Of a DNA stretch of 64,000 nt, positions 17,334-26,096 are shown piece by piece. The notes under the pieces are model-generated. The model was not told the origin of the DNA and ran no database searches. It saw only the letters and a list, made by a program, of their open reading frames with translations. The position numbers were made by a program, and so were the translations under genes. Origin of the DNA: Pokkaliibacter sp046614695 (GTDB lineage: Bacteria; Pseudomonadota; Gammaproteobacteria; Pseudomonadales; Balneatricaceae); assembly GCF_046614695.1 (NCBI RefSeq), contig NZ_JBKKHQ010000007.1, forward strand, positions 238,375-302,374. Direction: 5' to 3'. Within the stretch, counting starts at the first letter, position 1, and each line of letters begins with the position of its first letter.

Positions 17334-18260
17334 CTATTTGGCAGGCTGCTCCTTCAGTGGCGCGACCATAGCCATCCGCCTGATTTTGCGGGCGCTTCTC
17401 AAGGAGTCAATGCTAAAAATTACCAGCGCGGACCAGATGAGTAGGAAGGGAATGAGGCGTTTTTCATCAAATGGTTCGTTATAGACCCAGATTGCCAGCT
17501 GCATGGTAATTGTGGGTGTCATGTACTGCCAGAAGGCGATGGTGGTCATGGGTAATCGCTTGGCGGCGCTGGCAAACCAGATCAGTGGCAGAATGGTAAC
17601 GAGGCCGGTGATGGCCAGAAGGGCGTCCTTGGCTGGCGTCTCAAGCGACAGGCTCAAGGTGTTCTGGCTCCAGAGCCAGGCGAGATAGCCTAATGAAATG
17701 GGACAGAGCAGCAGTGTTTCTATCGCCAGGCCGTCAATCGAGTTCACGGTCGTGCGTTTTCTAATGGCGCCATACAGCCCGAAGCTCAGTGCTAAAGAGA
17801 GTGATACCCAAGGCAGGTGCCCCAGTTCAATAACTTGATATCCGACGCCAATGCAGGCCAGCGTCACCGCCATCCATTGGCCTCTGCGAAGCTTTTCTCG
17901 GAAAAGAGCGAGGCCAATCAGGATGTTAATAATAGGTGTAAAGAAATAGCCCAGGCTGGTTTCCAGAATGCGACCATCATTCACCGCCCAGATGAAGGTT
18001 ACCCAGTTCACCGCAATCAGAGAGGCTGAGACAAAAAGCCACTTGCTCTGCTTAAGATCTGCCGTAAGTCTCAGAGTTCGCCAGAGTTTGCCGGTGAGTG
18101 CCAGAAAAATGATCAGGGTCAGCATAGACCAGGATATACGATGGGCCAGGATCTCCCAGGCAGGAATGCCCTGCAGAAACTTGAAGAAAACCGGAAAGGT
18201 TCCCCAGACGCCAAAAGCGGCCAGCGCGAACATATGGCCATGACGGATATCGTTATTCAT
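17334..18260 (-). CDS. rarD: EamA-family permease RarD
   Basis: A ten-helix drug/metabolite-transporter superfamily permease of 308 residues in the inner membrane. Signature stretches are GHMFALAAFGVWGTFPVFFKFLQ, PAWEILAHRISWSMLTL, YFFTPIINILIGLALFREKLRRGQW and QYMTPTITMQLAIWVYNEPF, which match the RarD subfamily. The substrate is unknown; RarD was first linked to chloramphenicol sensitivity. The ATG at 18260 with AAGGAAAGCTA upstream is preferred to the longer frame starting at 18314. Confidence 0.88.
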   Translation of the reverse strand: MNNDIRHGHMFALAAFGVWGTFPVFFKFLQGIPAWEILAHRISWSMLTLIIFLALTGKLWRTLRLTADLKQSKWLFVSASLIAVNWVTFIWAVNDGRILETSLGYFFTPIINILIGLALFREKLRRGQWMAVTLACIGVGYQVIELGHLPWVSLSLALSFGLYGAIRKRTTVNSIDGLAIETLLLCPISLGYLAWLWSQNTLSLSLETPAKDALLAITGLVTILPLIWFASAAKRLPMTTIAFWQYMTPTITMQLAIWVYNEPFDEKRLIPFLLIWSALVIFSIDSLRSARKIRRMAMVAPLKEQPAK

Positions 18261-18587
18261 TAGCTTTCCTTGCCAGGAAGTAGAGACGGCGAGTCTGCGT
18301 GCAGGCAAGGTCAAAGTGCCGGACTGGCAGGCGAGGCTGTCATATTTGTTTAATGATTATGCGATAGCTTAACGGGATGAATGTAGTAAACAATTTAGCT
18401 TTTCTAATGTATTGAATGCGTGTGGTGATCAGTCTTGCAGCGTTGAGTTTTTAAAGCGCGGTGTTGTAAAACTGTAAAACAATGTCATCTCTGTTCGTGA
18501 CACTGTGAGCACATTGTGTGCTATATTCGAAGTCATCCTGTTGGTCAAAAAATGACAGGAAGGTTAAAAACAATAATGGAGGCATTA
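18261..18587. other. intergenic region, divergent promoters expected
   Basis: This gap separates divergent rarD and the small gene at 18588. The stretch 18440-18550 is AT-rich with GTGAGCACATTGTGTGC, a partial inverted repeat that could bind a regulator, and CTATATTC as a possible -10 for the small gene. No RNA gene or longer frame was recognised. Confidence 0.3.
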
Positions 18588-18821
18588 ATGCTGAATAGTG
18601 AAAAGACTCCTCTGCGTCATGCAATGGAGCTAAGTCATCGGGTGAAAGCCCTGCATCTGGAATCCCGTCTGGGTGAACAGGAGCGCGATTATCTGGGTGT
18701 GATTGACCGTCTGGAAAGCCGCTACCGTATTAGTAAGTGTAATGACTTTCTTCGTTTGAACGCTCTGGAAATTAAAGCAGTGGAAGCGCTGGATAAATCA
18801 CTTGCAGAACTGGCCGCCTAA
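18588..18821 (+). CDS. small helical protein of unknown function
   Basis: A 77-residue highly charged, helical protein (starts MLNSEKTPLRHAMELSHRV, ends AVEALDKSLAELAA) without signal peptide or membrane segment. GGAGG at 18578-18582 lies 5 bp before the ATG at 18588; an ATG at 18576 overlaps this site and is less likely. It is transcribed alone between divergent rarD and a convergent AEC permease. Its size and composition suggest a regulatory or binding protein, but nothing specific can be said. Confidence 0.7.
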   Translation: MLNSEKTPLRHAMELSHRVKALHLESRLGEQERDYLGVIDRLESRYRISKCNDFLRLNALEIKAVEALDKSLAELAA

Positions 18822-18945
18822 AGCGCCAGTTCTGGGCTGGCAGGGTTCTCTGCTAGTGTCTTTACTTCCTCTCTACATCCTCTCGTGTAAATGAAGTCTC
18901 TGAAGTCCATCAGGCATTTGCCTGAAATGGACGCTCAGTAGGCCT

Positions 18946-19911
18946 TCAGATAATTCCCCACAGTCGAAGTAAATAAATACCGGTGCTCATGGTGATAATT
19001 GAGCCCAGTGTCGTCACCAGAATAATGCTGGCAGCAAGCTTCGCATTAGCTCCCATATTTTTTGCCATTACAAAGCTGGCTGCTGCTGTTGGGCTGCCCA
19101 GCATGACAAACAAGATGGCTGTTTGCATGCCTGTGAATCCGAGAAGCCAGGCAAGAGGGGTGAACACCAGCGGCATCCAGATCAGTTTGAATACTGAGGC
19201 GTGAAAAGTAATGCCTGATGAGGCGCGAAGGTCCTTGAGGTTAAGTGAAGCGCCGATGGTCAGGAGTGCTAATGGAAGCGTCATGCTGCTCAGAGTATGG
19301 CCTGTTTTGCTAATGACTTCCGGCATATGAATGCCCATTGCTGAAACGGGAAGAGCCACAACCGTTGCGATGATCAGCGGGTTTTTCAGGATCTGGATCA
19401 TCGTCTTCCCCCAGGAGCGTGAGCCCGGCTGGCTAACGGAAAGGGCGATGATTGATAACACATTGAAGAGAGGGATCACCAGTGCCAGTACAATAGAAGC
19501 CTGGCCGAGTCCTGGCTGGCCAAACAGGTTGAAGCTTATGGCAAGGCCGATGATGCCGTAGTTGCTACGGAATGAGCCTTGTACAAAAGCGCCTTCATCC
19601 GCTTTTTCATATCCTTTCCAACGCGCCCAAACAGTGGCGCCAACATAGGTCAGAAAGACGGAGATGCCGGCAAATGCCAGTGTTGCCAAGTCAAAGACTT
19701 CTCGAATATTGGTCTGGCTGATACTGAAAAAAACCAGTAGTGGCAGGCATACCATAAATACCAGTCGTGAAGCGGTGTTAATGAAGGCTTCATCAATAAT
19801 GCGGTAGCGAATGAGAACGATACCCAGAAATACCAGAAAGAAAATGGGCGCTACCATTTCCCCGGTGAATATCAGGGTGCTCCAGTAGAGAGAGCTCTCT
19901 GGCGTTACCAT
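18946..19911 (-). CDS. AEC-family transporter (auxin efflux carrier superfamily)
   Basis: A 321-residue permease with about ten membrane segments in two five-helix halves, as in the AEC family that includes malonate and other organic-acid carriers. Typical stretches are SFRSNYGIIGLAISFNLFG near the end of the first half and LPLALLTIGASLNLKDLR at the start of the second. The substrate cannot be assigned. It overlaps the upstream TauE/SafE gene by 7 bp, so the two are co-translated, which hints at related anions as substrates. Confidence 0.85.
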   Translation of the reverse strand: MVTPESSLYWSTLIFTGEMVAPIFFLVFLGIVLIRYRIIDEAFINTASRLVFMVCLPLLVFFSISQTNIREVFDLATLAFAGISVFLTYVGATVWARWKGYEKADEGAFVQGSFRSNYGIIGLAISFNLFGQPGLGQASIVLALVIPLFNVLSIIALSVSQPGSRSWGKTMIQILKNPLIIATVVALPVSAMGIHMPEVISKTGHTLSSMTLPLALLTIGASLNLKDLRASSGITFHASVFKLIWMPLVFTPLAWLLGFTGMQTAILFVMLGSPTAAASFVMAKNMGANAKLAASIILVTTLGSIITMSTGIYLLRLWGII

Positions 19912-20654
19912 TGCTGTAGTCCTTCTGTGATGAGCTTAAGCCCGGTAAAAAAGAGGAAAATCATGATGATTCGGTAAAAAAGTGCTGGCTGGATGCGTTC
20001 CAGTAGCCAATAGCCGAGTAATACGCCAAGTGGCGCAATGGGAAGTAATGCCAGCGACGTTTCAAGGTTGGCAGTGCTGAACTGGCCGAGCAGCGAGTAA
20101 GGGATCAGCTTCAGATAATTGGTTGCGATAAAGAAAGCGCTGGAGGTGCCCATGTAAATTTTGGGGGAGAGTTTTTGCTGGAGCAGATAAATGCTCAACG
20201 GAGGCCCGCCGGCATGAATACCAAAGCTGGTGAAGCCCGCGATGCTGCCCCAGAGTGTTGCAGACCAGGAAGGCGTTGATTTTGATGAGCTTCTCCAGCG
20301 CTGTGTCAGCCGCTGCAACACAAAAAGTAGCGCGGTGGCGCCTATCAGAATTCTGATGCCCGCTTCAGGCAAATGGCTGAAAGTGAGCGCCCCCATGGTA
20401 ATACCGATGACGGAAGCAGGTAGCAGTCGGCGCAGATGGTTGATATCCCATTGTCCCCAGTATTTTTTCACGGCGACAAGATCCATTGTGCACAGGATGG
20501 GGAGCATGATCGCCGCCGCTTGCGGAGGTGGGACCGCCAAGCTGAGCAAGGGAACGGCGAGCAGGGATAGTGTACCGCCAAAGCCGCCTTTGGCAATGCC
20601 AAACAGGATAACGGCGGGTATGGCGCAAAGATAAAAGAAAGGGTCTGTGATCAA
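19905..20654 (-). CDS. TauE/SafE-family sulfite/anion exporter
   Basis: A 249-residue membrane protein with two repeated halves typical of TauE/SafE (DUF81). The first has AKGGFGGTLSLLAVPLLSLAVPPPQAAAIMLPIL and the second GFTSFGIHAGGPPLSIYLLQQKLSPKIYMGTS. Family members move sulfite, sulfoacetate or related anions across the inner membrane. It overlaps sixA-like 20651-21220 by ATGA and the downstream AEC gene, giving a three-gene coupled operon. Confidence 0.87.
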   Translation of the reverse strand: MITDPFFYLCAIPAVILFGIAKGGFGGTLSLLAVPLLSLAVPPPQAAAIMLPILCTMDLVAVKKYWGQWDINHLRRLLPASVIGITMGALTFSHLPEAGIRILIGATALLFVLQRLTQRWRSSSKSTPSWSATLWGSIAGFTSFGIHAGGPPLSIYLLQQKLSPKIYMGTSSAFFIATNYLKLIPYSLLGQFSTANLETSLALLPIAPLGVLLGYWLLERIQPALFYRIIMIFLFFTGLKLITEGLQQW

Positions 20655-21220
20655 TGTCTCGGACCCGAGAAGCCGGAAGAGAGTGATGAGCTACTGGCGA
20701 CAGTGCTTATCTCGAGTGGGGCAAACCGTGATGGAGACTTGGCTTTGGGTCGATCAAGCAGGCATAAGGTGCCGCAGTTATCATCCAGTTCTTGCCAATC
20801 GTTAATTTGCAGTTGGAGTGTGGCGATCGCCGCTGTTGGAAAGCGCTCCAGTGAGTGACCGCATAAAAGCTGTATAAGCTCCTGAATGCCAGGGTTGTGA
20901 CCGATCATAAGGAGATGATTGACGCTATTGTCGCTTCCGCGCAGGCTTTCCAGTAATCGATAGGCGGATGACTCGTACAGTGCCGGATTCTCCAGCACGA
21001 AGCCTGAGCTTAGAATTTCTGGCATCAGGGCCAGTGTTTGTCGGCAACGCCGAGCATCGCTTAGGGTGATACCCTGTGGTTGCAGGCCATAGTGAAGAAG
21101 TCGCTGCTGCATCAGTTCAGCGGCATGGCGTCCACGTTCATTGAGTGGACGCTCATGATCAGACAGCGTGGGGTCGTCCCAGCTGGACTTGGCGTGTCGC
21201 ATTAGCGTGAGCCATTTCAT
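20651..21220 (-). CDS. sixA: SixA-type histidine phosphatase
   Basis: A histidine-phosphatase superfamily enzyme whose E. coli relative SixA removes phosphate from phosphohistidine in the PTS-Ntr protein NPr (earlier proposed for ArcB). The RHAKSSWDDPTLSDHERPLNERG N-terminus contains the phospho-accepting histidine, and the second catalytic histidine lies in MIGHNPGIQELIQLL. At 189 residues it is about 28 longer than E. coli SixA, with an extra C-terminal tail. It opens an operon with two permeases. The assignment to SixA rather than another RHG phosphatase is probable. Confidence 0.82.
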   Translation of the reverse strand: MKWLTLMRHAKSSWDDPTLSDHERPLNERGRHAAELMQQRLLHYGLQPQGITLSDARRCRQTLALMPEILSSGFVLENPALYESSAYRLLESLRGSDNSVNHLLMIGHNPGIQELIQLLCGHSLERFPTAAIATLQLQINDWQELDDNCGTLCLLDRPKAKSPSRFAPLEISTVASSSSLSSGFSGPRH

Positions 21221-21256
21221 CCGAGTCTCTCCCGAACAAAGTCTGACGTGTGATGA

Positions 21257-22288
21257 TTACTCGTGCTCCCAGGGCGGGGTCGTGTGATCTTCATTTTCAA
21301 GCGCATAGCGGCGAAGCTGATGTTTGAGTGATTCAGGAAGCCCCTGAATAATCAGGGTGTCGGTATCCTCGCGGTATTCGATATTTTTGCCAAGGCAGCC
21401 TGCTGCAAAACTGATTTGCACTTCGCTGCTTCTGCCATTGAACCGGACTAACTGACGCAGGGCCTGTTTTTGCGGAATGATTTCTTCGGGTAGAGGGCTC
21501 GGTTGAGCTTTTGCGTAGTCACTAAAGCGATCGGGCGCCTCTGGCGTAATCACCTTCGCCAGTTCTTCCAGGCGCACGGGCTCAGCCAGTTTTTCTTGCT
21601 CTACACAATAGTCATATACCGCAGAGCGACAGGCCAGCTGCTGATCGGCAGGAAGCTGCTGACTGAAATGGGCAACTTGCTCCAGTAGCTTTTCAGTTTG
21701 TTCTTCACGGTCAATAGAGGGCAGGCAGCCAACGGCATGGGCGAAGTGGTCTGCCAGACGTCGTTGGGACTTGCCTTGCGTGAAGCAAACATAACGCTCG
21801 CTATTTTCTTCCCATGCGGCTAAGTCAACATTGGCGGCCAGCTGTACCTTGGATAGGTCAAGGTAGCGTGACTGGGTCAGCTCCAGTTCATCGTTAACGG
21901 CCATGGCATCCGCGTTTTGTAGTAAGGCAATCAGCAGATGTTCTGAGGTTGGGGTTTCATAGTAGGCAAAGAGCAGATAGCCGCTCAGAGAGAGATCACT
22001 GTTATCCAGCTCGCGCTTAAACAGATTGAGAAACTCGAAGCTTAGCTTCATGAAAGGCATCGTGCCTTGTTTGTGTTCCCGAAGCAGGCGTGAGAACGGA
22101 TAAAGCTCGCTGTCTTTCTGAAACCGACCATAATGGCGGCCTGCTTTGCTAAGCAGCTGGCGGTTAAGCTCGCTGATCAGATGCTCAATAGCGGGCGTCG
22201 GATGCAGGCTATCCTGACGCGGCAGCAGTTGGGTTTCACCGTCTTCGGTCTTCTGAAAGGCATGAATCGTTAGATGACGTACGGCCAC
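21257..22288 (-). CDS. yejK: nucleoid-associated protein NdpA/YejK
   Basis: A 343-residue member of the NA37/YejK family of nucleoid-associated proteins. The N-terminus VRHLTIHAFQKTEDGETQLLPR and the region SLHPTPAIEHLISELNRQLLSKAGRHYGRF are characteristic, and the C-terminus holds an acidic tail (ENEDHTTPPWEHE). The start is GTG at 22288, with AGGTG upstream. It stands alone 37 bp before the sixA operon. E. coli YejK interacts with topoisomerases; whether this applies here is inference. Confidence 0.9.
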   Translation of the reverse strand: MAVRHLTIHAFQKTEDGETQLLPRQDSLHPTPAIEHLISELNRQLLSKAGRHYGRFQKDSELYPFSRLLREHKQGTMPFMKLSFEFLNLFKRELDNSDLSLSGYLLFAYYETPTSEHLLIALLQNADAMAVNDELELTQSRYLDLSKVQLAANVDLAAWEENSERYVCFTQGKSQRRLADHFAHAVGCLPSIDREEQTEKLLEQVAHFSQQLPADQQLACRSAVYDYCVEQEKLAEPVRLEELAKVITPEAPDRFSDYAKAQPSPLPEEIIPQKQALRQLVRFNGRSSEVQISFAAGCLGKNIEYREDTDTLIIQGLPESLKHQLRRYALENEDHTTPPWEHE

Positions 22289-22397
22289 AATGACACCTGA
22301 TCGTTAGAGTAAAAAGTAACGTTGGAAAATATGATATCGCCAGTCGGTGCTTAGCCCAATGACGGGATGGCTATATTCGGGTTTCGCTTAACGTTTT

Positions 22398-22424
22398 AAA
22401 ACAAGAGGGCAGAGCATGCCCTCT
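22398..22424 (-). terminator. terminator after the DUF2470 gene
   Basis: AGAGGGCA and TGCCCTCT form an 8-bp stem with a 5-nt loop. On the minus strand it is followed by TGTTTT, so it ends transcription from 22460-22771. The remaining sequence to 22289 contains no gene. Confidence 0.75.
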
Positions 22425-22459
22425 GTACTATCCCGTATACGATGGTTTCAGCAAGAAGC

Positions 22460-22771
22460 TTACTCTGCGGAGCTGCCTTGCTTCTCGGCGAGCTTCTTGC
22501 GCGCCAGATGTGCGAGGTGGACCAGCGCGTGACGAGCAGAAGAGAGGTCAAGGGCAGGCTCGGGCAAATCAATCAGCAGCTCTTGTGACTCGCCAGCGAC
22601 TTTGACATCAAGCAGAATGCGCTCCTGATAGATGGCAATCAGTGTCGCGCTTTGTGGCGCTTCCAGATCACTGAATGCGTGCACATATTCCAGCAGTGTG
22701 TCGGCATGATCTTCATTCATATGATCAATCACGCGGTTTCCCTGATTGCGCTCCATGGGTTGGTCAGTCAT
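22460..22771 (-). CDS. DUF2470 (HugZ C-terminal-like) domain protein
   Basis: A 103-residue protein consisting of a DUF2470 domain, the module at the C-terminus of HugZ/HutZ haem-utilisation proteins. The signature NRVIDHMNEDHADTLLEYVHAF contains the conserved histidines and acidic residues. The pyridoxamine-oxidase-like domain normally fused to it is absent. Haem binding is suggested by the family but not shown. AAGGAGCTGCT precedes the ATG at 22771. Single gene with its own terminator. Confidence 0.82.
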   Translation of the reverse strand: MTDQPMERNQGNRVIDHMNEDHADTLLEYVHAFSDLEAPQSATLIAIYQERILLDVKVAGESQELLIDLPEPALDLSSARHALVHLAHLARKKLAEKQGSSAE

Positions 22772-22928
22772 AGCAGCTCCTTTGCACAAAGTAGTCGAGC
22801 CAAATATTGTACGTTGTCATGCCTTTTGATGCGATGCCAAGGGTGTTGCATAGCAGAGTGTTGAGTCATTCACTGGAATGCGAAGAAGGCAGAGCCCGAA
22901 AATAATTTGCTAAAACAGATGTTTAGTA

Positions 22929-22956
22929 TTGACTCATAATCTCAAATCGTTATTAT
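22929..22956 (+). promoter_or_regulatory. promoter of the Ser-Asn-Lys tRNA operon
   Basis: TTGACT at 22929-22934, a 16-bp spacer and TATTAT at 22951-22956, followed by a GC-rich discriminator (TTGCGCCGTCG). The first tRNA starts 15 bp after the -10, typical of stringently controlled tRNA promoters. Confidence 0.75.
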
Positions 22957-22971
22957 TTGCGCCGTCGAAAC

Positions 22972-23059
22972 GGAGGGATGGCCGAGTGGTTTAAGGCAGC
23001 GGTCTTGAAAACCGCCGTAGGGAAACCTACCGAGAGTTCGAATCTCTCTTCCTCCGCCA
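22972..23059 (+). tRNA. tRNA-Ser(TGA)
   Basis: An 88-nt class II tRNA with GGAGGGA pairing to TCCTCC, anticodon loop CTTGAAA (anticodon TGA), a long variable arm (CCGTAGGGAAACCTACCG region), T-arm GAGTTCGAATCTC and an encoded CCA. It is first in the operon. Confidence 0.95.
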
Positions 23060-23069
23060 CTTCGATTGT

Positions 23070-23145
23070 TCCCTGATAGCTCAGTCGGTAGAGCAGCGGA
23101 CTGTTAATCCGTTGGTCGCTGGTTCGAGTCCAGCTCGGGGAGCCA
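23070..23145 (+). tRNA. tRNA-Asn(GTT)
   Basis: A 76-nt cloverleaf with TCCCTGA pairing to TCGGGGA, anticodon loop CTGTTAA (anticodon GTT), T-arm CTGGTTCGAGTCCAG and an encoded CCA. It starts 10 bp after tRNA-Ser. Confidence 0.95.
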
Positions 23146-23146
23146 C

Positions 23147-23222
23147 GGGTCGTTAGCTCAGCTGGTAGAGCAGTTGGCTTTTAACCAATTGGTCGCAGGT
23201 TCGAATCCTGCACGACCCACCA
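23147..23222 (+). tRNA. tRNA-Lys(TTT), copy 1
   Basis: A 76-nt tRNA with GGGTCGT pairing to ACGACCC, loop CTTTTAA (anticodon TTT) and an encoded CCA. Only one base separates it from tRNA-Asn. Confidence 0.95.
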
Positions 23223-23302
23223 ATTATCTTTAGCACGAAAGTGCACTGCGTTAGCCGGAGTATCCGGTATCAACGTGACAATCAGGTGAAACGTACGTTT
23301 CT

Positions 23303-23378
23303 GGGTCGTTAGCTCAGCTGGTAGAGCAGTTGGCTTTTAACCAATTGGTCGCAGGTTCGAATCCTGCACGACCCACCA
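23303..23378 (+). tRNA. tRNA-Lys(TTT), copy 2
   Basis: Identical to copy 1. The 80-bp spacer before it contains GCACGAAAGTGC, a small hairpin that may guide RNase processing of the precursor. Confidence 0.95.
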
Positions 23379-23396
23379 ACCTGAACCCTCTTAAGT

Positions 23397-23472
23397 GGGT
23401 CGTTAGCTCAGCTGGTAGAGCAGTTGGCTTTTAACCAATTGGTCGCAGGTTCGAATCCTGCACGACCCACCA
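23397..23472 (+). tRNA. tRNA-Lys(TTT), copy 3
   Basis: Third identical tRNA-Lys gene, 18 bp after copy 2. Three perfect 76-bp direct repeats in 330 bp make this a site where copy number can change by recombination. No clear intrinsic terminator follows; 23473-23759 holds no recognised gene. Confidence 0.95.
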
Positions 23473-23759
23473 CTTTCTTATCCTTTTCCTTCCCTTGCTT
23501 AACGATAGTTTTTCTGTCGCTGATATCTGAGCTTCAATCCGTTTATCCTGTTGCTCATCATGTTATCGCTGTGCTTCCTCTCGTTTATCTGCGAGTTGAA
23601 TCAAAAAAACCTTTATACGGTTAGCAAAATCCTGCCATTAACTCACCAAATCCGGTGCGAAGCCTTATCCTATGGTGATATGTTTCTGCTGACTGTCAGT
23701 AAGCATGTACAGTTTCTTGGGTAATTGCCGATAAACAAGTCGGGATTGGTTGCAGGTCA

Positions 23760-25964
23760 ATGGAAGTCATGAAGCGAGCCATGATGCGTTATTGCGCACT
23801 CGTCGGAATGCTCTGGGTGATAGTGCTTGGCACTGTTGCTACGGCGCATGCCGCAAGTGCTGACGCCTCAACGCCCGCTTTAACCGAAGCAGAGAAAGTC
23901 TGGCTCAAGAAGCATGGCGTAATTCGCGTTCATAATGAGATGAACTGGCCGCCCTTCAACTTTAACGAAGGCGGCACGCCAACAGGCTTTTCGATTGACT
24001 ATATGAATCTGCTCGCTGCCAAGCTCAACATGCCGATTCGCTATATTACCGGCCCCGAATGGGATGATTTCCTGCAGATGATCCGCAATGGTTCGCTGGA
24101 TGTCATGCTGAACATCGTCAATACCCCCGGGCGCCGTGAATTTATGGCGTTTAGCGATCCCTACATCACCTCGCCCACCGGTATTTTCGTTACCCGGGAT
24201 AACACCAATATCCACTCGCTGGATGATCTTAACGGTAAAACCGTTGCCATTCCGCGGGGCTTCTTCTTTGAGGAGATCCTCAAGAAGAGCTATCCCAGAA
24301 TTAATCTGCTGCTGGAAGAGGATGCGTTGCAGAATCTGGAGTCGGTTGCTTTTGGTCGGGCGGATGCCACCATTGGTGAACCGGGTGTCATGAAGTACCT
24401 GATCGACACGCACTTTCTCACTAATATCAAGCTGGCGGGCCAGGCCTCTGACCGGCGTTTTACCAGTGACATGAGCCTTGGCGTCGCGAAAGATCAGACG
24501 ACGCTGCTCGACATTCTGCAAAAAGCCGTTCGCTCAGTCTCCGCTCAGGAGCTACAGCAGCTGTATGCGCGCTGGAATCTGGATGCGACACGCCAGGAAC
24601 AGGTGGTCGCGCTGAATGAGGCTGAAACGACCTATCTTTCCCAGTTAAATACGGTGCGTGTGTGCGTCAACTCTCGTGCCATGCCTTACGAAGGTATAGA
24701 TGAGGCTGGCGTGTATGAGGGGATTTCCTCTGAACTGGTCAAGCTTTTGGGAAAAAGGCTGAATATTGCCTTTGAGGCCATTCCCACGGGCAACTTTAAT
24801 ACCTCGGTCAGTGCTCTTGAGGCGCATGTGTGTGATGTGATGCCGATGGTGCTGCCGCAAACGGCAGTGGATGCCAGGCTTCGAGATACCAAGCCTTACC
24901 TTAATGTGCCAGTAGTGCTGGCAACGCGAACCGATGAGATCTTTCTCGGCGATACTCACCAGTTAGCAGGTAAAACCATTGGTTATGTGCCGGGGATCTT
25001 TTCTGAGGAGCGTATTCACAAACGCTATCCGGATCTGAAACTTGAGGCGCTGCCTTCCCTCAAAGAAGGTGTGGCAATGCTGAGAGAAGGGCAGGTGGAT
25101 GGCATTATGGATACCGTGGCAGCGCTGGCCTATGGCATGCAGCAAAATGGCTGGTATGACATGCGAATCGCCGGACGTTTTGATGAGCCGTTGATTCTCT
25201 CCATGGCGTTCCGCTCCGATGACCAACTCATGCAGGGCATTATCCAGAAAAGTCTGAACGCTTTGGGGCCGGATGCGCCTAAATCCCTTTATGATCAGTG
25301 GGTTTCGATCAAGTATGTACAGTCAGTGGACTACACTTGGGTCTGGCGTGGTCTTTTAGCGCTGGGTGTGGTGCTGGTTTTCCTCTGGTATCGCAACCGA
25401 CAGCTCAGCCAGTTTAACCGGCGGCTGGAAGCAATTGCGGTAACGGATGCTCTGACGGGTATTCACAATCGTAAGAAGCTCGATGAGGTGTTGAAGTCCG
25501 AGTCCGAACGAGTGGAGCGGGATGGGGGCACTTTTAGCGTCATTCTGCTGGACCTTGATCACTTCAAGAAAGTGAATGATGCCTACGGGCATCAGGAAGG
25601 TGATGCGGTTTTGCTGGTTGTCTGTGATGCTGTTCGTCGAGCTGTCAGCCACCGTTTCACCTTTGGCCGTTGGGGTGGTGAAGAGTTTATGGTGATTTGC
25701 CCCGATACGCCGTTACTTGCCGCTGCATCTGCCGCAGAGATCATCCGCAGGGAAATCATGCTCGCGCCGCAAGGAGCCCCTGGCCCACAAACAGCAAGTT
25801 TAGGCGTCGGGGAATATCGGCGTGCTGAGGGAGTGCAGTCGTTTCTGCCTCGCGTGGATGAAGCGTTATACGAGGCCAAGCGGCAGGGAAGAAACTGCGT
25901 AATGACAGCAGAAAAGCAGGCGAGTCCTCGCCATCCTCACAATTCCGCCTATACCTTAATGTAA
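23760..25964 (+). CDS. sensor diguanylate cyclase with two periplasmic binding domains (copy 1)
   Basis: A 734-residue inner-membrane sensor expected to make cyclic di-GMP. Order: signal peptide or N-terminal anchor (to about 32), a first SBP_bac_3 domain (about 45-285; IRVHNEMNWPPFNFNEGG), a second SBP_bac_3 domain (about 295-525), one membrane helix (about 528-547) and a cytoplasmic GGDEF domain with the active signature GGEEF at 639-643. The double Venus-flytrap plus one helix resembles the BvgS sensor part. The metal-binding DLDHFKKVNDAYGH is intact. The usual RxxD inhibitory site before GGEEF is absent. The periplasmic ligand is unknown; the family often binds amino acids. A close paralogue follows 130 bp downstream. 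Confidence 0.93.
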   Translation: MEVMKRAMMRYCALVGMLWVIVLGTVATAHAASADASTPALTEAEKVWLKKHGVIRVHNEMNWPPFNFNEGGTPTGFSIDYMNLLAAKLNMPIRYITGPEWDDFLQMIRNGSLDVMLNIVNTPGRREFMAFSDPYITSPTGIFVTRDNTNIHSLDDLNGKTVAIPRGFFFEEILKKSYPRINLLLEEDALQNLESVAFGRADATIGEPGVMKYLIDTHFLTNIKLAGQASDRRFTSDMSLGVAKDQTTLLDILQKAVRSVSAQELQQLYARWNLDATRQEQVVALNEAETTYLSQLNTVRVCVNSRAMPYEGIDEAGVYEGISSELVKLLGKRLNIAFEAIPTGNFNTSVSALEAHVCDVMPMVLPQTAVDARLRDTKPYLNVPVVLATRTDEIFLGDTHQLAGKTIGYVPGIFSEERIHKRYPDLKLEALPSLKEGVAMLREGQVDGIMDTVAALAYGMQQNGWYDMRIAGRFDEPLILSMAFRSDDQLMQGIIQKSLNALGPDAPKSLYDQWVSIKYVQSVDYTWVWRGLLALGVVLVFLWYRNRQLSQFNRRLEAIAVTDALTGIHNRKKLDEVLKSESERVERDGGTFSVILLDLDHFKKVNDAYGHQEGDAVLLVVCDAVRRAVSHRFTFGRWGGEEFMVICPDTPLLAAASAAEIIRREIMLAPQGAPGPQTASLGVGEYRRAEGVQSFLPRVDEALYEAKRQGRNCVMTAEKQASPRHPHNSAYTLM

Positions 25965-26096
25965 GCCTTGACGTTACTGCGCTTAGCGCCTTAGATGACG
26001 CCGTCTTAGGGCGCGTATCTGGCGGAACGTTGTCGGCGTGCTTTGTTAGGGTAAGAGTGTAAATTTCGGTCATGTTTGACCGTATTGTCTGGTGAT

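Noticed and set aside
23147..23472. Short regularly spaced repeats as a CRISPR array
   Set aside because: The three 76-bp repeats are complete tRNA-Lys genes with unequal spacers.
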